Shown here: in pieces, positions 47,241 to 58,505 of the stretch
Position numbering within the stretch: position 1 is the stretch's first letter
Layout of the letters: every line of letters starts with the position of its first letter
Origin: Luidia sarsii
Taxonomy: Eukaryota > Echinodermata > Asteroidea > Paxillosida > Luidiidae
Direction of reading: 5' to 3'
Assembly: GCA_949987565.1 (NCBI GenBank)
Contig: OX465107.1
Span: 5,780,112-5,844,111, forward strand
Length of the DNA: 64,000 nt
Program-made: the position numbers and the translations under genes
The notes under the pieces: model-generated
The model's input: only the letters and a program-made list of their open reading frames with translations
What the model was told of the DNA's origin: nothing
The model's database searches: none

Positions 47241-50087
47241 TGTAAGTCCCATTTATTCACACATACTGTACATGTATAATGTGCAGGATTCTGTAACAAC
47301 ATGTCAGCAAAGAAAAATAACCAGAATTCCATATCCAAATGAATGTAGGACTCAAGTTAGTTGGTAACTTGTGTGACCATACAAGGACCAGGAACTGAAG
47401 TACAATCAGTACACTATGAACTCAGCCAAATACCCCCCTACCCATTCAAGAACTGCAGTATTTACCTACATGTACAGTGTACATTTACACTGGAGAAGAC
47501 AAACTGTACACTTAATTGCTACCGGTACATGTACCGTATGTGTGCTTCCTGTAGGCCTATACAATTAACACAGCCACCTTCATGTGTGCCTGTATGCATT
47601 TTTTGGTTATATCATGAGTGTAATTTAATTAACTCACTGGCCTTGAAGATGAAAAACTTATGATAATAAGCACCAGTTTTGGATCATAGGCACAAACGTT
47701 GCATCATTTCCCCATGCCCTGATGTAACAATTCTGCAGCAAATGGCCGAGCTTTGTCCCAGCAGACTCAAAGGAAGGATACTAGGTCACCGAATGCAGGT
47801 CTAGTTCCTGTTGCGGCCGACTGAGGCTCCTCAGACGGACGACTGACAGGCCGAGGAAGGTGCCGGACCGGCACAAGCACACATAGCAAGGGGGACCTCA
47901 ATCGTGCTTATTGATCGCCCGGACGATGGGTGTAAATCTAAACAGACGTTTGGCTCCGAGGACCTGCAGGAAATTGATTCAGGATCTCACTCAGGCCAAT
48001 ACCTCACGTGCGGTGAAGTGTAGACGGTACTGCAAGGACTTTGTGCTTTGTCAGACCACGGTCAGACTCAGTTGGGAGAGGGGGGGGGGGTAAAAAAAAG
48101 TAGCCAGGCATAATTTCATGTCTAATTTTATGGCGAAGGGCAGCAGGACGGTGGCTCTGGAGAACACGGAGCTTCCTGCGAGAACTTCACAAAAGGCTGC
48201 GCGCACAGCTGCTCAAGTTTCAAGCGCTTTCGGATTCAAACTCAAACAAGTGGAAGTCCAACGAGCCTCTACGTTTAACTCCATGACATCCCTGGGAGAA
48301 CTTTGCAGGCTTCCATTGGAGCTACAGCACACTGTGCGGCCAGACAGCTATTGCTGATGGGGCCCTATTGTTCCTGGCAAGTTCAAAGGTTTCCTCTTCA
48401 CTGTACCGCACCACTCCCCTTTAATGACTGTAAGTGGGGACCACCAATGCTGTGGCCTGCCCATAACCTCGGCGATGATGGGGGGTAGGCTGTTCGGCTG
48501 ACAATCTTCGCTCAGGAAGTCGTAACCTATCAAACCATACCGCTAGGCCTACATACATGTATCACTACACTCACTACTCCAGCCCAGGCAGGGTTCACAG
48601 TCTCCAAACCTATAAATTCCCTTTGGCACATATGTACATGGCAGCACAAAGTGTGTGTTCTTCCAACAAGTCTGAAGTACTGTACTTTAAAGACTGGGCC
48701 GACAGACACTTGAACTACTTCCATCTTGGCCTAAACAAAGAGAAACTGGGCTTTTGAAGAAAAAAAAATATTCAGCTGTTGCACTTGCACCAATAAAGTA
48801 GCTCAGTGGAACAAGAGTGGAGTTGTTCCACTTGATTTGGTAAAAGATACAGTGTATCATAACATTTTTGCAAGATCATTGAGGATGATGTAATTCAATG
48901 GGGGTTTGTCTTACTCGATGCATACATGTACAAAAATAAACACCGCATGCAAGGAAAATACAGGTACATGTACATGTAGCTCGCTCACCACAGAGCTCAA
49001 ACTGGGTATATGATTTCTTCGCCTACATGTATTGTACTGTACTTTCATCTTACCATGAAGGAATACTGACAGCCATTCTGGGGCATCCACAGTATATGAT
49101 TTGTGCACTATACTGTACATGTACTTGCATGATACAAACTAGCCCACCCACATGGTCCTACCCATCGTAAACCAAGAATGAGAAATATGTGCTCAAACCC
49201 ACAGTACATGTATGTATTTCCTGAGCTGTCACAGAATCTGGTAAAATACTCTGCGGGCATAATAGCAAGTAAATTTACCGACTAATACACGTTCAGTTGA
49301 TATCAATGTTGATTACACAAGTTCAATGACCCGCATAAATTAGCAAATCTATAGGCACATTTTGGAAGAGTGGAAACGAATGGCTTTTTTTCTTTGGGAA
49401 GGGTACCGAGATATTGTGGATTAGATGTGAAAAATGTGATTTCTGGATGAACGGTACATAGAAAGCCATCTTCAAAATGTCTGTCGAAATTGCTCACCAC
49501 AATTTAGGCCTACGTCCTGGACTCAGGAGCAGGAAGGTTATCCCTTCAGGATATGCCCGGGCACATTACGGTAGTAACGCTAAGCCAACACACCCTGAGA
49601 GTTTAGTGTTGCCAGAACATCTCTGCAAGACTTTGTACAGCCACTGTCACTGTGTTTGTAAACATTCTCAGCGGCATATAAGTGCAAGGTGACGAATGAG
49701 GCAATTGGTGGCTGATTACACAATGAGTTGATCAATGTTGTATTGAAGGTCAATTCAAGCCTTGCCCGTTTCCCCCTTTCCCGACATGGAATGAGCATCT
49801 AACACAGACACTCATGTGCACAAACGAACAAACCGCGAACCAACCCTGCTGTACTGTACACTATGTAGGTCCTGTCTTAGGACAGAGGGGTGCATGAGCC
49901 ACGGAGAGGGTCTGGTCTTAGTCACAAATTATGTGTTTCCTGGATTTGGTTCTTAAAAATCACAAATTTCTCATCAGAATCTTAATCATGAATGGCAACT
50001 GGATAGCCACACGCATTAAGATTTGCGGTCTCTGCCAACATGCTCCAAAACCTGAGCATGCATTGAAAAATTATATTATTTTGATTC
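47241..50087. other. Non-coding stretch
   Basis: Scattered TACATG words, a G run at 48080-48090 and a moderately CpG-rich patch at 47800-48060. No splice-bounded exon recognised; an intron of the minus-strand signal-peptide gene could cover it. Confidence 0.35.
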
Positions 50088-50395
50088 TTGAGAAAGGTCA
50101 AGCTACAAAATGTAGGATCGAAACGTCAGGCCCTCTAACTTTTGACATTTATGTATTGCAGGCCAGTCCATCTTAGTCAGTGAGCAGTTTGCAACAGTTT
50201 TTGTAATTAACTTTTATTATTTTTAAGGTTAAATGTACAAAAATGTTGCAAACTGCTTAGTGACTAAAATTACCAAAATGCAAATCTTAAAATTTAGTGG
50301 GCCTGACATTTCGATCCTAGCAGGACTTTTCTCTGTCTTTGAAAAAGGTCATGCTAGGATTGAAACGTCAGGCCCACTCAATTTTAAGATTCTAT
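50088..50395. repeat. GATCGAAACGTCAGGCC fold-back family, three copies
   Basis: A plus copy at 50088-50215 (GTAGGATCGAAACGTCAGG, then AGTCAGTGAGCAGTTTGCAA) is followed by a minus copy at 50230-50345 (TGCAAACTGCTTAGTGACTA, then GGGCCTGACATTTCGATCCT) and a plus copy at 50340-50395 (GCTAGGATTGAAACGTCAGG). The last two are head to head and can fold into a hairpin. Confidence 0.8.
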
Positions 50396-50925
50396 TATTT
50401 TTGAAAGATTTTCATTATTTGCATCAAGACACACATGCCACTTGCCCTCGTCCTACTCGAATACGGCCGCGGACGGCTACTTGCACGCTCGTACATGTAC
50501 ATGCACGCACATGTACGAACACAAGTTGTTTGTGGGGGTGTTGGTAAAACCTGAGATCCCAGAGCTACAGTAGCCGGAGGTGGCATTAAAACGCGTATAA
50601 TCGTAATAGTCATAGTACAGACGGACACGGGTTATCGGTATATTATGTGCCATGTACAGCTTGGATGCGACACGAGTACGACTAGTATCACACTTGATCG
50701 TAGGAAATGAAAATAAAAAAAAATCTCATCCCATTTGAAAAATCTCCGGACACCAATCTAAAGCTTTCATTCTCATGGCATAACTGCTAAGTGATGATAT
50801 TGTAATAATATAGTAAGAAATTATTATTAAATAAATTTAATAATAATTATTAATAAGAAAAAAGTACTAACTAGTAACTAGCTACTGTATAGTAGTTAGG
50901 CTAGACAAGACCTAGTCAATGTCTA
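50396..50925. other. AT-rich non-coding stretch
   Basis: No gene or recognised element. Confidence 0.4.
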
Positions 50926-50986
50926 GTAAGTAGTAGTACTACTACTAGTACTAGTACTACTAGTACTAGTAGTAGTACTAGTATAG
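50926..50986. repeat. AGT/ACT trinucleotide repeat
   Basis: TAGTAGTACTACTACTAGTA and similar words, as at 121-560. Confidence 0.85.
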
Positions 50987-51008
50987 CCTATATGTCTGTA
51001 GTCCCAGA

Positions 51009-51079
51009 AACTTGGACCCGACAAGTCACCCTTTTTTATCGAAATTCGATAAAAAAGGGTGACTTGTCGGGTCCAAGTT
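51009..51079. repeat. 71-bp perfect inverted repeat (35-bp arms, one-base centre)
   Basis: The left arm starts AACTTGGACCCGACAAGTCA and the right arm ends TGACTTGTCGGGTCCAAGTT, centred on A51044 with no mismatch and no loop. Beyond the arms the symmetry stops at once. It lies 23 bases after an AGT/ACT tract. No transposon family was recognised. Confidence 0.9.
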
Positions 51080-51682
51080 ACTCCGACTAATTAGTAATAT
51101 GTCTGCATGTTTACTGGAACTTGGAAGACACTCAGTCAGTAAGTCAGTGCCAAGATTGAGGCAAATTAAATGGAAGAATTTGCTGTCACTAGTGTCAGAA
51201 CATGGCTCCTTGGTCAGAATCATTTCCACTACGGGCGGGTGCTACTTCATTGAATCATTCTAAATCTAATGTAATGATGTATCATCATGTTGTACTGATG
51301 TAGGCTACTGATGTAGTGTAAACATTGGTGGGAATGATTCTGAGCCTTGAATCCGTTGCCTTGACCGAGGATTTGAACAGAGAGTCCCCCCCCCAAAAAA
51401 AAGAGGCCAAAGGCGTCAGCAGGGCGAGCACATTGTGTACAACATTGCATGATATGCAGTCAGTGTTTACACAACAAATACATAGGCTAGCACTGTAGCG
51501 CAGTGTAGCATGCGTGGCCGAAGCTCCATTGCTGGCTCCGTCCAGTTTGCGCACGAAAACGTCAACTGTGGACGGTGGCCCGAAAACACGGGAAAGGCGC
51601 GGCCAAAACTCGCAGAAATCGGTACACCTGCACTTGAGACGACGGGCAACGAGCCTGGGCCGGCAGAAGTCGCCTGACTTAC
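51080..51682. other. Probable intron of the minus-strand signal-peptide gene
   Basis: No second exon is evident; it contains a short C run followed by A (51386-51402). Confidence 0.35.
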
Positions 51683-51743
51683 CGTTAACGGTGATTCCCA
51701 GGGCTAGAAGAGCGAGCAGACAGCGCAGTCTGAGTGTCGCCAT
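51683..51743 (-). CDS. Signal-peptide first coding exon of a secreted or membrane protein (partial)
   Basis: On the minus strand an ATG in strong context (G at -3, G at +4) opens MATLRLRCLLALLALGITVN, then G with a splice donor: AACG/GTAAGT, a near-consensus site at 51682. The peptide has a short basic start, a leucine-rich hydrophobic core and a small-residue end, a textbook signal sequence completed by the exon border. The frame stays open past the donor for another 130 codons, but that part (Cys/Arg-rich, then low-complexity) is more likely intron. No second exon was recognised at lower coordinates. Upstream, 51745-51850 is moderately GC-rich and could be the 5' UTR and promoter. The mature protein cannot be identified. 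Confidence 0.45.
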
Positions 51744-52179
51744 CTCTGCATTTCTGGCCTCGTTATGAATGGGTAGTCGGCTGTTCCGGTCACAGCGGAC
51801 TTACTCCCTCTGTAAACGTCGGCTGGTTGCCGTTGTACAATGTACACTGCACAGTACCTTCATCGCCTTTGAACACACCAGGCGATGAATTTCGTTAGGC
51901 GGAATGAAACTATCGTCGAACCGGTGATCACCTCAGGCAGATTCCATAAATATAAGATTTCTTACAATTAGTGTTTTCGATGTTTTCATTCTATTTGTAG
52001 CAAAACAAAATATAGCGCCCTCTATAGTTCAACTCCACTCCTAGGTCCTGAACGATTTCTTTTTCAAAGACCATGCAAGGTCTAAGAGCTCGACTCAACA
52101 TGTCCTTTATTTTGTTCCATTTTTTATGAAGATTGAACATCTCACTAGAAAATTCATAAATGACATCATATTGTAATGA
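51744..52179. other. Non-coding stretch / possible promoter of the signal-peptide gene
   Basis: Moderately CpG-rich to about 51930, then AT-rich. No TATA box is evident. Confidence 0.35.
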
Positions 52180-52380
52180 TGGATAGACAAGTGGTTACAG
52201 AAAAGATAAGCAGAAGTCGTGGGTTCGAATCCCGCCCGAGCTGCCAGTTGAGGTTTTTTCAGCAGCCAATCGGGCAAAGCATGCACTGAACACCGAGTGC
52301 TTATTAGGCCTACTTCGAGTAGGGCAAACCTTCATTAAGTTATATTCTCCTTGACGAAAACATCATAATTATTATATCTA
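52180..52380 (+). mobile_element. tRNA-derived SINE, single copy
   Basis: Homologous to the dimer at 1917-2243: B box GGTTCGAATCC at 52222-52232 within GTGGGTTCGAATCCCGCCCG, then AGCTGCC, CGGGCAAAGCA, GTAGGGCAAACCT, TATTCTCCTTGACG and an end similar to TTATATCT. Upstream, ATAGACAAGTGGTTACAG resembles a Pol III A box, which the dimer at 2 kb lacks. This copy therefore shows the fuller 5' tRNA region. Confidence 0.75.
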
Positions 52381-53279
52381 CGGAAGTTATCTTGTCAACA
52401 GCAGTTTCATGGCCCGATCTGCAACGTGTATGTATTGAAGTTGGCTCATTTGTGACATCGGAAGTGGGTTGATTAATTGGTTTACAAACCAGCATTAGAT
52501 CATTTTTTTCATATAAAGTTATCGCTCATCGAATGTGGAACAGGCCAAGATAAATGTTTCCAAGTAAGTTACAAAGTTCTCATTGGGTACAGAGATAAGA
52601 TGTCTGTTGCAACGGTTTCTTTGCTCTGTGCTGAAAGCCCGGACGACAATGGAGGCTAATGACGCACTGCCTGGTTCAGAAAAGGCTCATGGCGCCACCG
52701 CCAACAGATCACGAACTGGTGCATTGTGAGGGCTAAGGGAGTCTCGCACTGGCTCTCTGTATGCAACTCCGGCTGTGCTCGATTCCAGCGGCTGCGGCCG
52801 GCAACAACGCACGAGTCTATTGGAATCTGCCGAAGCCGCTTGCTCGGTGCCTCCGTGTAGACTCGTGTGCCTTTTGAAGCCGTAGCCAATGAATGCGGAT
52901 ACGGGTCTCCTTCACTGGCGACCGGCAGGCGATATACAATAACTTAGCTGCGCGGTTGCGCTGTGTCCGCCCGCTACATTGGAAAGGCTGCTCAAGTGCC
53001 GACTCGATTTCGAGGCCCTTTTCCAAAATCAGGCATAGGCTACGGCTCCGTCTCCTGGTTATCCAAAGTGAACCCACTCACTGGCTCGGGCATGAAGGTA
53101 ATACCACGCAATGATTTACAGAAAATTATGAAACATGACGGCCAGCGCCAAAGCATGCACTGGGCCAGTGGGCTGCAGTGCTAACCAAAATACACCGAGT
53201 TGACTCGACGTGTGTAATCGGAAGCACTAAAGCCAACGAAAAAACAAATTGATAACTCAATGAAGGTAGCATATACTGT
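52381..53279. other. Non-coding stretch
   Basis: A moderately GC-rich block (52640-53100) carries overlapping open frames on both strands, none with a recognisable domain. Confidence 0.35.
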
Positions 53280-53330
53280 TACTGTTAGTGCTATAGGAGA
53301 GAAACGCCAGGCCCTCTATTTCTTATGAGA
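53280..53330 (+). repeat. GATCGAAACGTCAGGCC family, diverged fragment
   Basis: GCTATAGGAGAGAAACGCCA then GGCCCTCT retains the family core with substitutions. Confidence 0.5.
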
Positions 53331-54258
53331 TTTGGGTCTCATTCAGTGTATTTACTATTCAGGGATTTTTTTTTTCGACTGGCGCACGCGTAATGAATCT
53401 GGGTCCGATCTGACGGACTCTTCGCGAAGATCACAAACTTTAGCGTCTCTCAGTATAAGACAAAGTAACCTCAACCACAGAGCATACACAGGGCAAGGAA
53501 ACTGGCTCTATGCCTCAACTCACTGGTTTCGAACAGACGCGTGAATCATGGGACATTTTTAGGCCTATGTAATGTACATTTTCAAAGCCAGCATTTTATC
53601 ATCAATCGGTGCTCGCTTTACCTGGAAAAACTATCTTTCATGATGAGATAGGCCCTATATAATATGTACGCATGCGCAGGTACACACGTTTCCCGTGAGT
53701 TTCAATACACACCCAAATCAGCAGAAGAAAAAAAACCCAGATCCGAGTTTGTATGTGTTTTGCACGGATTCGAGCCTTGATCCGTATAATATTGCCGCCA
53801 TGGATCCGTGGGGCCTAAACTTGTAGCAGTCTGTCCCCCGTAGCAAAACAGGCGGTGATATTTCGAGAAAACGCACGCACTCGATATATCCACCCCCCCT
53901 GCCCCGCCATCAAGCGAAGCAGCCTTGATCTGCCTGCGAAATTTGCATAGAATTAAGACGGCATGATTTAATTTGCTCGGTCCGATGCGCAGTCGATTTT
54001 TTTTTTTATTCTTGGAGACGACGCTATACTGATCGGGTTTCCGATCGGGGGTGCCGGGTGCACGCGTGAGTGGCACCACGGAGCACACTCAGCGGCGGCT
54101 GGATGGGACGACGCGGCCGACAGATCGGGCCAATAGACGGCGGGGCGGCACGCTGGCTGCCCGGCCAGCCCCCAGGAAAAACGAAGTTCTCCCATTGTTG
54201 GCACAGGAGAAATTAATTAAGAAGAAGATCGACTGTTTTAATCGGCTTTTCAGAGATT
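53331..54258. other. Non-coding stretch
   Basis: A GC-rich block at 54030-54180 has an open frame starting at 54051 that runs into the polypyrimidine tract; I find no domain in it. Confidence 0.35.
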
Positions 54259-55038
54259 TAGGCTCTCTCTCTCTCCCTCTCTCTCTCTCCACCTCTCACT
54301 CCACCCCTCTCTTCCACCTTTCTCTCCCTCTCCTGAGTATCTCTATCCCCCCTCTCCCTTTCCCTCCCTCCCTTCCCCTCTCCCTCTCTTTCTCTCCCTT
54401 CCTCCCCCTCTCTCCCCCTCTTTCGTTCCCTCCCCGTCTCCCCCTCCCCTCTTTCGCTCCCTCTATCGCTTTCTCTATTCCTCCCCCTCTCTCCCCCTCC
54501 CCCTCCCCTCCCTCTCTCCCCCTCCCTCTCTCCCCCCCCTTTCCCTCCCCCCTCTCTCGCTCCATTTCTCTCCCTCTCCCTCTCTGCCTCCCCCTCTCTC
54601 CCCCTCCCCATCTCTCTGTCTCTCCATCTCCCCCTCCCTCTCCCTCCCCCTCTCCCTCCCCCTCACTCTCTCAACCTCTCTCTCTCTCTCTCACCCCCTC
54701 TCTCTCTCTCCCCCTCTCTCATCCTCTCTATCTCTCTCCACCCTCTCTCTCTCCCCCTCTCCCCCCCTCTATTTCCCCTCTCTCCCTCTCTCTCACCCCA
54801 TCTCTCCCTCTCTCTCTCAACCTCTCTCTCCCTCTCTCTCACCCCCTCTCTCCCTCCCCCTCTCTCACCCTCTCTATCTCTCTATCGCCACCCCCTCTCT
54901 CTCTCTCCCTCTCTCTCTCCTCCTCTCTTTCCCCTCTCTCCCTCTCTCTCACCTCATCTCTCCCTCTCTCTCTCAACCTCTCTCTCCCTCCCCCTCTCTC
55001 ACCCTCTCTATCTCTCTCTCAACCTCTCTCTCTCTGGC
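54259..55038. repeat. 780-bp polypyrimidine tract with higher-order repeats
   Basis: CTCTCC/CCCCTC words throughout. In the distal half, a block starting TTTCCCCTCTCTCCCTCTCT at 54772 recurs at 54928, giving a 156-bp higher-order period. The long Pro/Ser/Leu frame is an artefact. Confidence 0.92.
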
Positions 55039-55609
55039 CCTACCGTCAGGTCAAGTATATAGAGCACTTGTGGCGTTTACTCATCGTCCCATCAGGTGTA
55101 TAATAGCCACGGCTTTATAAAGCTTTCCCATCACCTCCGTCAACCTGCGCCGGTTCCAGTCAATGGGTTTGAGGAAGCCGCCCTCGATCCGGCGGGCTTG
55201 CACGATCGAGCCGACAATCATGAATCTGGCGATCGTAAATCACGCGCCCTCAGATTGATTTATCCCGTGAGATTCTGCGCTTCGAGCAGAGGCGGAGAAA
55301 AACGAAACAGAAAACATGGCCGCGTTTATTTGTCACTGTGTTTTAAGACTTGAGTCACATCCCATAAACGAAGGCATAAATATTTTATTACGTCCCTGCA
55401 TCACCTCTCCGTTCCATAAACACAAACGGAGACATCAACAAAATGCCCTCCTGTGTATAGCGCCAATTTGGATGGGTCCGGTCATAAAAGTTTCAAGACT
55501 GTCTAAATACTTGACCATCGATCTGTTTCGGAGCCATGAAGCCTACTGGATCATCGAGTAAACTTTTGTCCGTCTCAATAAGTCCCATCAAGCACCCATA
55601 CCCCAACGG
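55039..55609. other. Unique sequence between opposed pyrimidine and purine tracts
   Basis: CpG-containing, no exon or repeat recognised. Confidence 0.4.
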
Positions 55610-55812
55610 CAGAGAGAGGGAGATCAGGAGAGGGGGAGGGAGAGGGAGAGGGGGAGAGAGAAAGAGAGAGGGAGAGAGGGAGAGGGGGGAGGGAGGGGAG
55701 GGAGAGAGAGCGAGCGAGAGAGAGGGGGAGAGGGGGAGAGGGAGAGAGAGGGAGAGGAAGAGAGGGGAGATCAAAATAAGGGTGAAAGAGAGAGGGGAGG
55801 GAGAGAGACGAG
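55610..55812. repeat. GA-rich polypurine tract
   Basis: GAGAGGGA words over about 200 bases, complementary in composition to the tract at 54259-55038 and 570 bases from it. Confidence 0.92.
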
Positions 55813-56319
55813 GCGGCAAGGAGCGGCTGTTAATTGTTCAAATTTCCCTTTTTCCCGTTCTGAATTTCCACTTTAGATTTGAGCATCGACTGTGACTCGG
55901 TTCCGTCCGCTCAGGCCGCAGACATGAGGTCGCGACGGGCGTGGCTTGAGATGAAAGAGAGTGTAATGTCGAAGTGGTTTGGGTCATACGTCATCTTCAC
56001 ACACATACCCATCCACCCACCCCGTCCCATCGCTTCGTCCTCAAAATGAACAATAACTGAGCTGCACCCCCCCCCCCCCCCTCTCCGTGTAAGAGCTTCA
56101 GAATGCGGCAGACAACCGTTCTATGGGGAGTTTCAAAGAGGATCTGAGGGTACATGAGCGCGATTTGAATTACCGAATAACAGAGGAGGCATTATGTAGT
56201 GGTTTATACGTGGGCCGACATTAGTCCCGGTGTCACTGTCACGTATACAGAAACCCTATAGTATACGCGTAATTGAGTTATCGGCACTGTAAAAACCATG
56301 GCCCAAAAATAGGTCTTAG
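55813..56319. other. Non-coding stretch
   Basis: C run at 56067-56080. No gene seen. Confidence 0.4.
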
Positions 56320-56640
56320 AAACTGTGCAGGCATGACGTTTCGATCCTATAGCAGGACCTTTCTCAAAGGCAGAACCTGGATTCTGCATTTTCATTTTCA
56401 GCGGGCTCTTTACTTGAGTTAGATTTACATTTAATTGGGTCGTTTAAGTCAGTAAGGAGTTTGCAGCATGGATGTTGTGCACAAAATGTTGCAAACTGCA
56501 TGCTTACTGACCAAAATAACCAAACAGCAAAAAATCAAAATTTAGGAGGGCCTGGCGTTTCGATCCTAGCAGGACCTTTGAGGAAGGTCCTGCTAAAGGA
56601 TCGAAACGTCAGGCCCTTCTGAGTTTGTAACGTATTATAC
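56320..56640. repeat. GATCGAAACGTCAGGCC fold-back family, copies in both orientations
   Basis: Minus-oriented core at about 56333-56375 (ATGACGTTTCGATCCTATAG, AGGACCTTTCTC). A minus copy at about 56455-56580 (TTGCAAACTGCATGCTTACT, then GGCCTGGCGTTTCGATCCTA) is directly abutted by a plus copy to 56625 (AGGTCCTGCTAAAGGATCGA, AACGTCAGGCCC). The junction GCAGGACCTTTGAGGAAGGT forms a hairpin tip. Confidence 0.8.
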
Positions 56641-56660
56641 AAAGATAAGCATTAGCAGAA

Positions 56661-56710
56661 AAAATTGTCAAGAAAACTTTGACTGGATCGGGACTTGAAC
56701 CCGAAAAATG
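56661..56710 (-). mobile_element. tRNA-derived SINE fragment
   Basis: The minus strand carries CGGGTTCAAGTCCCGATCCA, a T-arm with B box GGTTCAAGTCC, followed by GTCAAAGTTTTCTTGACAAT, similar to the tail of the element at 13413-13615. Confidence 0.5.
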
Positions 56711-57540
56711 CTAGCAGTTTGTGATTGAGTTTGATCAACCCAACCCAACCCAGGTTTTTATTATTTGCTAAACAGTGCTACTATGTTTTGGCCAGTGTCG
56801 TCAAATAGTCAACGTCTGATATTGTCCGGCGTTTTTTGAACAGTGAAAAGTCGTAGAATTGAGATGGCATGGGAATGTCAAAAGATCGACAGGAATGGCC
56901 AAGACGAGCCTACGGGGCATGATTGTATAAGCAGGGAGAAAGAAGGGAAGATGCATGGGAAAAGACAAGGGAGGGTCACATCGCAGAATAGACAGGACCT
57001 CGGTCTGAGCAAGGATGTACCGTATAGGTCTCCTTGATGTGAACGAGGCCCCTCGGACGGAAGAAAACATAGAAGGTTGAAGGAAAGGTCGTTGACCGTG
57101 TATATCTGTGACGCCCCAACGGTCAACCGGACTAATTGATGAATCAGTGAATGCATTATAAACCGTCTTTCTTCTTGCGTCGGCCTAGGAAATGTTATTG
57201 CATCCTGCTATATACACGGGGTCATAATGTGAACTCTGTAGATGCATGATCAGCATTGTTTTTCGATGAGTTGTAGTGTGTCAGCTGCCCCGCTTGGTAT
57301 TTGGAGATACAAACAAATTTCCATATAATTATATGAGGGTGTATCAAAATGAAACTTCGGTATTGCTGTATATACGTGGTCTTTCTTGCCACCCAACCCA
57401 CAACCACCGACCCCACACACACTCTCCAAGCCTGAAAACCTAAGGGCTTGTTTAGGCTGCATTATGTCCGCCTGACACTCAATCACCCCGATCGATTTAA
57501 TGTCTGGACCAAAGCACAAAATGTATACCACGGGAACGGG
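56711..57540. other. Non-coding stretch
   Basis: No supported exon or repeat. Confidence 0.4.
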
Positions 57541-57782
57541 CGAAGAAGAAGAAGAAGAAGAAGAAGAAGAAGAAGAAGAAGAAGAAGAAGAAGAAGAAGA
57601 AGAAGAAGAAGAAGAAGAAGAAGAAGAAGAAGAAGAAGAAGAAGAAGAAGAAGAAGAAGAAAAAGAAGAAGAAGAAGAAGAAGAAGAAGAAGAAGAAGAA
57701 GAAGAAGAAGAAGAAGAAGAAGAAGAAGAAGAAGAAGAAGGAGAAGAAGAAGAAGAAGAAGAAGAAGAAGAAGAAGAAGATG
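57541..57782. repeat. (GAA)n trinucleotide repeat, about 80 units
   Basis: Nearly pure GAA/AAG over 240 bases with two interruptions (about 57660 and 57739). Poly-Glu, poly-Arg, poly-Ser and poly-Leu frames here are artefacts. Confidence 0.97.
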
Positions 57783-58084
57783 GTGAAGAAAAAGAGACAG
57801 GAAAAACAAAAAAAGTCCCAGCTATCCCGTGGAATATCAAATCGGCCGAGATGGGGAATCTCAATGAAGGGATCGGTCGGACGGGGGCACTGGGGTTGGG
57901 GATGGGCCAGGGGGATGGATATAGTGAGGGGGGAGAATTATACTGACATCGAGTCTTGAGTGCGCTTGGAACATTACATACGGCACTGGCGATCAATATG
58001 GCGGCCACAGCCTGGACCCCCACTTCCTCGGGGCAAAGGGAAAAATTTCAACCATTGATTTGTCGATTTTGTTTATCTCTCCTC
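57783..58084. other. Short unique spacer
   Basis: The purine-rich repeat frame continues for some codons, with no recognised domain. Confidence 0.4.
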
Positions 58085-58505
58085 ACTCCTCCAATTCTTG
58101 TTTCTTTCTCTTTCTCTCTCTCTCTCCCCCCTCCCTGTCTATCATGCACACTGCCCCCTCTCTATCTCTAGCTCTCTCCCCTCTCTCTCCACCTCTTTCT
58201 CCCTCTCCTTCTCTCTCTCTCCAACTTTCTTCCCCTATCTCTATCTCTATGTCTTCCTCCCTCCCCCTCGCTCTCCAGCTCTCTCTCCATCTTCCTCTCC
58301 CTCCCTCCCTCCCCTCTCCCTTCCTCCCTCCCTCCCTCTCCACCCCCTCTCTCTATCCACTCTCTCCCTCCCTTCTCTCGCTGTCTCTGTGTCTCTCTCT
58401 CTCCTTCTGTCTCTCTGTCTGCATGGCTGTCTGTCTGTCTGTCTCCCTCTCCCTCTCTGTATATCTCCCTGTCTGTCTGTGTGTTCTCCCTTCCTTCTTC
58501 TGTTT
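58085..58505. repeat. Polypyrimidine tract with CTGT blocks
   Basis: CTCTCC words and (CTGT)n near 58418-58445. Confidence 0.9.

Noticed and set aside
54051..55103. 350-aa frame beginning MPGARVSGTTEHTQ
   Set aside because: Most of it is the polypyrimidine tract; the first 60 residues show no domain.
57250..58023. Long poly-Ser, poly-Leu, poly-Arg and poly-Glu frames
   Set aside because: Produced by the GAA repeat on all frames; no start or domain context.
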